A DNA stretch of 36,993 bases from Methanolinea sp. UBA277 (GTDB lineage Archaea > Halobacteriota > Methanomicrobia > Methanomicrobiales > Methanospirillaceae): the NCBI GenBank assembly GCA_002499905.1, contig DANP01000006.1, forward strand, positions 1 through 36,993, given 5' to 3'. Below the pieces are notes generated by a model, which searched no databases, was not told the origin of the DNA, and was given only the letters and a program-made list of their open reading frames with translations. Both the position numbers and the translations under genes were made by a program. This document shows positions 33,073-36,993 of the stretch, piece by piece. Within the stretch, counting starts at the first letter, position 1; every line of letters starts with the position of its first letter.

Positions 33073-35337
33073 TCACTCGCAGGTAAAGTAGAACGTGGTC
33101 CCCTTATCCGGCTCTGATTCCACCCAGATCCTGCCGCCATGCAGTTCGATGATCCGGTGCACGATGGCCAGGCCGACGCCGGTGCCTTCGTATTCATCGG
33201 CATTGTGCAGCCGCTGGAACACCCCGAAGATCTTGTCGGCGTACCGCATGTCGAACCCGACCCCGTTGTCCCGCACGAAATAGACCTGCCGGCCGGATTT
33301 CATCCCGGAGCCGATCTCCACCACCGGGTGGTCACGGGTCCGGGAGAATTTGGTGGCATTGGAGAGGAGGTTTGCGAGCACCTGCCTGAACAGGATCGGG
33401 TCTGCCTGGCAGGGAGGAAGACTCCCAACCCTGAATTCCACCGACCGGTTGCCCGGTTCATTCCTGAATTCCTTGATAATGTCCCGGACGATGGCTGCAG
33501 GATCCACGGTCTTTTTCTGCAGCGACTGCTGCCCGAGCCTGGAGAAATTGAGGAGGTCATCGATGAGCCGGCCCATCTCGTTGGCGTTCTGGCGCATCAG
33601 GTTTAGGTATTTCTGATCCTTCTCGGGGATTCCCGGGAGATCCTCCAGCAGGATGGTGGAGTACCCCGAGATGGCCCGGAGCGGGGCCCGCAGGTCGTGG
33701 GATACGGAGTAGGTGAAGGACTCGAGGTTCCTGTTCACATCGACCAGCTGCCGGGTACGGTCGGCCACCCGCTGCTCAAGCTCGCTGTTGAGCTCCTGGA
33801 TCTCTTTCTCCACCTGCTTGATGCGGGTGATATCGTTGCCGATAGAGAGGATCTCCACGATATTCCCCTGCTGATCGTAGAGCGGCTGGTTGGTCCATGC
33901 CATCCAGACCTTTCTTCCGCTCCGGTTCCGGTTCTCATTCTCAACGTTCAGGAAGAGTTCGGGATTGGCAGAGAAATTCCGGTACTTCTCCTGTATAGGC
34001 CTTCCCTGTTCATCCGTTCCGGGCAGGATGGTCTCGTACACGGTTTTCCCGACGATTTCCTGTTCGGGATACCCAAAGAATTCCTGGCCGGAGGCATTGA
34101 TGAAGAGGATTCTGCCGTCAGGGGCCGACCGGAGAATGATGCTTTTTGCGCTCTGCACCAGGGTGCGGTAGTTCTCTTCGCTGGCCCGGAGTTCGGTGAT
34201 CATGGTTTTCAGGCGGGAGACCATGGCGGAGATGCTCTGTTCAAGGCTGATCAGCTCTTCGCTGAGGGGCGGGGCGAGGGGGTGGTCAAGGTCTCCGCCG
34301 GCAATGATATTCACGTCCTCGACCATTCTCCCGATGGGGCGGGTGAGGTTCCGGATGGTGATGAAGGCGAGGAGGGCGCACACGACCAGTGAGATCAGCC
34401 CGAGAGAGAGGTAGAAGATGATACTGGAGGCGAGTGCCTGGCGGATCGGCAGATCAGTATAGGTGAGCTCGATGATGCGGGAAAGATCCGACCCGTAGTT
34501 GTCATTTCCCAGGTCCACGAACAGGTACCGGGTCGTTATTCCCGACCGGGGATCAGGGATTTCAAGCGACCTCCGGTTGGCGAGGACCCCTGCCAGGAGC
34601 TCCCTGAGTGCGGGATCACCGATTTCCACCGAGGTGTCGTTGACCCGCTCCCGGAGCGTGGTATCAAATACCCGTGCTTTCACCAGGTAGGGGTTGGTCT
34701 GCTCCACCTGCCTGATGAGCTCATCGTCCAGGTACCTGAAACTCGTAACCGGGACGGCCTCCACCGTGAGCCCGAGTTCCAGGATGTACCGGTGATCCGG
34801 CGTGGGCAGGTAGGCATACTTTTTCATTTCGCCCGTCGTTTTTGCGGCGACGACCCGGTCGGGGTGCATGCCGTCAGAGAGACGTATCCTGTCAAGGTAG
34901 TCGGCAAAGTAGGGCGCATAATCACGGAACCGCAGCCCCACGTCCGGGGCGTAGGTTGAAGAGAGGATGGTCGCATTCGCATCGATGATGTAGAGGTCCA
35001 TGTCCTCACCGAGTGCCTTCTTCACTGCGGAGAGATCCATCATGGCAGGCTCTCTCCCGGCCCGTTCATACTCAGCAAGGAACAGGGGGAAGGATTCTTC
35101 CATGCGCTGGTTCAGGCTGTCATCATAGATCCGGAGGCCTTCCTCCTTGGTCCGGAAGATCGCAATGAGACTGTCCTCGGTCTGGAGTTCCAGGGACCGG
35201 GCATTGTCCCGCAGCGTATGCTCCGTGGCCAGGCAGCTGATACCGATCAGGCCGGCTATGGCGACCATCAGGATCAGGAAGATGGCCGCCACCAGGTAGT
35301 ACGAGAACGGATACTTTCGGAGGAACTGGTATTTCAT
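33073..35337 (-). CDS. Sensor histidine kinase with extracytoplasmic sensor and PAS domains
   Basis: The 754-residue protein has a membrane span (about 13-35), a large outside domain of roughly 260 residues that looks like a double Cache sensor, a second span (about 303-327), a HAMP segment (331-380) with NLTRPIGRMVEDVNIIAGGDL, a PAS domain (387-500), a coiled coil (505-540), and a HisKA/HATPase core: the phosphorylated His in YSVSHDLRAPLRAISGY (H547), N-box LANLLSNATKFS (N660), G1 DNGVGFDM (690-697) and G2 GTGVGLAIVHRIIELHGG. There is no receiver domain and no response regulator gene beside it. It phosphorylates itself in response to an external ligand; the partner is unknown. Confidence 0.93.
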   Translation of the reverse strand: MKYQFLRKYPFSYYLVAAIFLILMVAIAGLIGISCLATEHTLRDNARSLELQTEDSLIAIFRTKEEGLRIYDDSLNQRMEESFPLFLAEYERAGREPAMMDLSAVKKALGEDMDLYIIDANATILSSTYAPDVGLRFRDYAPYFADYLDRIRLSDGMHPDRVVAAKTTGEMKKYAYLPTPDHRYILELGLTVEAVPVTSFRYLDDELIRQVEQTNPYLVKARVFDTTLRERVNDTSVEIGDPALRELLAGVLANRRSLEIPDPRSGITTRYLFVDLGNDNYGSDLSRIIELTYTDLPIRQALASSIIFYLSLGLISLVVCALLAFITIRNLTRPIGRMVEDVNIIAGGDLDHPLAPPLSEELISLEQSISAMVSRLKTMITELRASEENYRTLVQSAKSIILRSAPDGRILFINASGQEFFGYPEQEIVGKTVYETILPGTDEQGRPIQEKYRNFSANPELFLNVENENRNRSGRKVWMAWTNQPLYDQQGNIVEILSIGNDITRIKQVEKEIQELNSELEQRVADRTRQLVDVNRNLESFTYSVSHDLRAPLRAISGYSTILLEDLPGIPEKDQKYLNLMRQNANEMGRLIDDLLNFSRLGQQSLQKKTVDPAAIVRDIIKEFRNEPGNRSVEFRVGSLPPCQADPILFRQVLANLLSNATKFSRTRDHPVVEIGSGMKSGRQVYFVRDNGVGFDMRYADKIFGVFQRLHNADEYEGTGVGLAIVHRIIELHGGRIWVESEPDKGTTFYFTCE

Positions 35338-35742
35338 GCGATCCTGTTATCCCTTAGTTCTCTATGGTGACCGGTTTGGAGATGATACTTTCCCAACCCT
35401 GAGCTGAAGGAGATCGGCCGGAGACGCTCTGACCGGGAAACCGGTCCCTCCGCAGGCGACGCTGCTGATTCCCTGGAAGGGGGAGGTTCGCTGGCTCCTC
35501 AATTCTGTGGACTGAATACCAAAGGAGACAGGGGGGTCTCGTTTCTCAACGCTCCTCGGCCGGCGCTGAAAAGAAACATTGAGAGAAATAACCTGCGCCG
35601 GGGGAAGATCCGGCGGGTGATGCAGATACCCGGGAAGAATCAGATGAAAGAGGAATGCTCCGTGAAGTTCAGGTCAGTTTCCGAAGGCTTCCAAGGCCCC
35701 GGCATCCAGGTCTCCGGATAGTATCCCGTAAAAATTGTTGTC
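35338..35742. other. 405-nt region without a supported gene
   Basis: The region lies between the start of the histidine kinase and the end of the M50-like gene, so it holds the kinase promoter. A minus-strand AAGTATCAT at 35383-35391 is a weak TATA candidate, and AGGAT lies ahead of the ATG at 35337. A 111-codon open frame on the plus strand (35386-35718) has no ATG, GTG or TTG before its last third, so I do not call it. Confidence 0.5.
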
Positions 35743-36717
35743 TCACGTCTCTTCCCGCCACGGGATCCAGGGATTTTCAGCCTGGTTTCGCATCAGGGTC
35801 CGAACGAAAAGCCAGGCCAGGATGATTCCCACCGCAATGTCAAGGACCCCAAACCAGATCCGTGGACTGGTCACCGAGTCCAGGGTGAACAGGAGCGGGG
35901 TCAGCCCGTAGTAGACAAACGCCGTGAACCAGGCCAGGACAAAGAGACCGGCCAGCCCGGGGAAGGCTGGTCTGAGGCTGGCGAGAAGAGCAGGGAGGAC
36001 AGAGACAAACACCAGGGCAAACCCGGCGATAATGAGAAGCGTCCCCGCCACAGTCACTGCCCAGGGGGAGAGATCGAGCGCCCACTCAAAAAAGAAGATG
36101 TCTCCACCCCGGTACATCACCGACCTGAGGGGAATATACGTCCAGACCTGGGCCACGTTGATGAGTGCCACCCAGAAAAGGAGGGAGAAGAGGAGGAGCG
36201 AGCTTCGCACCCGCTGCCTGGTGAGGAGGGCGAAAGCGATGACGGCCAGGACGACGTTCATCATGGGGCCGGCGATGGAGATAACGGCGGCAACAGTGTT
36301 CCGGCCATGGTCGATCAGGCCGGGGAAGACGTTCCAGTCATCGATTGCCGAACAGCCCGAGAGCGTCCAGCCATGGCCGTAATTGATATCCAGTGGTTCT
36401 TTCTGCGTGACCCCGGTCAGGAAGGCTGCAGTGGAGTGGGACCACTCGTGGAAGAAGAAGGAGGTGTACTTTGCCAGGAAGAAGAGAACCGCCATGACCA
36501 GGGAAAAGAGAAAGGAATTTTCCCGCCAGGACGGGAGACCGGGCACCCCGGCATTCCCGATGGCCAAAGCACCACCGACAAGCCCGGCAATGCCGGCAAT
36601 GATCGTGAGGGTAAACCAGAGGGATTCCCCGATCATGATGGAGGCAAAATACCCGGCATAGAGCAAACCTGAAAAGAATGCACAGATGAGGGATTGTCGT
36701 CCTGCCACGCACTGCAT
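35743..36717 (-). CDS. M50-like intramembrane metallopeptidase
   Basis: The 324-residue membrane protein has about eight spans. The second or third span holds the zinc-site motif H-E-x-x-H as FFFHEWSHSTAAF (H90, E91, H94), and the motif G-P-M-M-N-V-V-L-A (150-158) resembles the second M50 element that packs against the site. The third usual ligand is probably in YIPLRSVMYRGGDI, where an aspartate is followed by few of the usual LDGG residues. It is likely a protease cutting within the membrane, but the short motif set leaves room for a degenerate relative. The start is 3 nt after the end of the CPBP-like gene. Confidence 0.8.
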   Translation of the reverse strand: MQCVAGRQSLICAFFSGLLYAGYFASIMIGESLWFTLTIIAGIAGLVGGALAIGNAGVPGLPSWRENSFLFSLVMAVLFFLAKYTSFFFHEWSHSTAAFLTGVTQKEPLDINYGHGWTLSGCSAIDDWNVFPGLIDHGRNTVAAVISIAGPMMNVVLAVIAFALLTRQRVRSSLLLFSLLFWVALINVAQVWTYIPLRSVMYRGGDIFFFEWALDLSPWAVTVAGTLLIIAGFALVFVSVLPALLASLRPAFPGLAGLFVLAWFTAFVYYGLTPLLFTLDSVTSPRIWFGVLDIAVGIILAWLFVRTLMRNQAENPWIPWREET

Positions 36718-36720
36718 GCT

Positions 36721-36993
36721 CTATAACTCCCCGGTGGCGGTTGATCCCTTTCCGCCGGAAGGAAGCCGGTCCCGGAACATCCAGAAGACGAGGGCGAGCA
36801 CCACGTATGCTCCGGCCACGAACCATCCGAACTCTCCGAGCATCATGCTCCCCGCCCCGGTCGGGGTGGTGAGCACGGGGTAGAGCTGCTGGATGAAGAA
36901 GTTCCAGAACCCGTGGAACAGAATCGCCGTCCAGACACTCCCCGATACCAGCCGCAGCCATGCCAGGACCACCGCTGCGCCCATCACCGAGGG
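36721..36993 (-). CDS. CPBP-family intramembrane protease (C-terminal part)
   Basis: The gene enters from the right edge; the visible part is the last 90 codons and ends at 36721. It has the third CPBP motif as SGSVWTAILFHGFWNFFIQQ (H and N), where family members have an S-[LI]-W-x-[AP]-[IV]-x-x-H-x-x-x-N pattern, and one more membrane span and a basic tail. CPBP proteins include CAAX prenyl proteases and proteins of unknown substrate. The earlier EExxR motif lies outside the window. It is coupled to the M50-like gene. Confidence 0.85.
   Translation of the reverse strand, partial: PSVMGAAVVLAWLRLVSGSVWTAILFHGFWNFFIQQLYPVLTTPTGAGSMMLGEFGWFVAGAYVVLALVFWMFRDRLPSGGKGSTATGEL

Noticed and set aside
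35480..35502. tRNA-like GGAGGTTCGCTGGCTCC stretch
   Set aside because: The T-arm pairing is imperfect and no acceptor, D or anticodon arm surrounds it.
35386..35718. 111-codon plus-strand open frame in the gap before the histidine kinase
   Set aside because: It has no start codon in its first two thirds and no recognised domain, so I see no reason to treat it as a gene.

Overview
This 37 kb window is archaeal and most likely comes from the Methanomicrobiales (a Methanoregula- or Methanolinea-like organism). The evidence is an archaeal translation factor aIF-1A, archaeal TATA-type promoters about 25 nt ahead of starts, GGAGG ribosome sites, archaeal lipobox and PEGA-repeat surface proteins, a Trm5/TYW2-type methyltransferase and an RNase J-like beta-CASP protein. 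G+C is high, roughly 60 percent, which produces many long antisense frames. No methanogenesis gene lies in the window, so the order-level placement is an inference from style. Most of the content is ordinary envelope, transport and housekeeping genes; there is no prophage, insertion sequence, CRISPR array or rRNA/tRNA gene that I can see.

Layout. 1-1535: a partial iron-sulfur flavoprotein and a secreted duplicated-domain protein. 1688-5580: a tight operon with a CARDB/COG1361-like membrane-anchored secreted protein, an FtsX/MacB permease, a LolD-type ATPase and a GIN-domain lipoprotein. 5584-8733: a Trm5-like methyltransferase, a DUF308/HdeD protein, an MscS channel and a YqhA/UPF0114 protein. 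8815-12834: two unrelated ABC exporters transcribed divergently. 13008-14413: a radical SAM protein translationally coupled to a methyltransferase. 14558-17604: a lipoprotein, then an operon of SpoIIAA-like, metallo-beta-lactamase-fold and LigD-type DNA ligase genes. 17715-20380: a second DUF308 gene, a 90-bp tandem repeat, a DUF6790-like membrane protein, a YkgJ-like protein and an isoprenylcysteine methyltransferase-like protein. 20459-23197: a P2-type cation ATPase. 23320-27775: two five-repeat PEGA proteins flanking an orphan MazF/PemK-like protein, a PspC gene with an in-frame TGA, and the aIF-1A gene. 28081-30797: a small protein, a lipoprotein and an RNase J-like protein. 31027-32795: tandem paralogous secreted proteins, the second frameshifted. 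33073-36993: a sensor histidine kinase, an M50-like intramembrane peptidase and the end of a CPBP-family protein.

The observations most worth following are the aIF-1A gene, which seems to start at CTG behind a well-placed AGGAG; the PspC gene interrupted by a single TGA; 5' leader hairpins shared in form but not in sequence by the two secreted paralogs; a cluster of GGTATC/GATACC half-sites at a PEGA promoter; and the tandem repeat that has captured the 3' end of a gene. Three of these sit within 7 kb and each depends on one base, so base-call accuracy should be checked first. I did not find a clearly novel multi-gene system.
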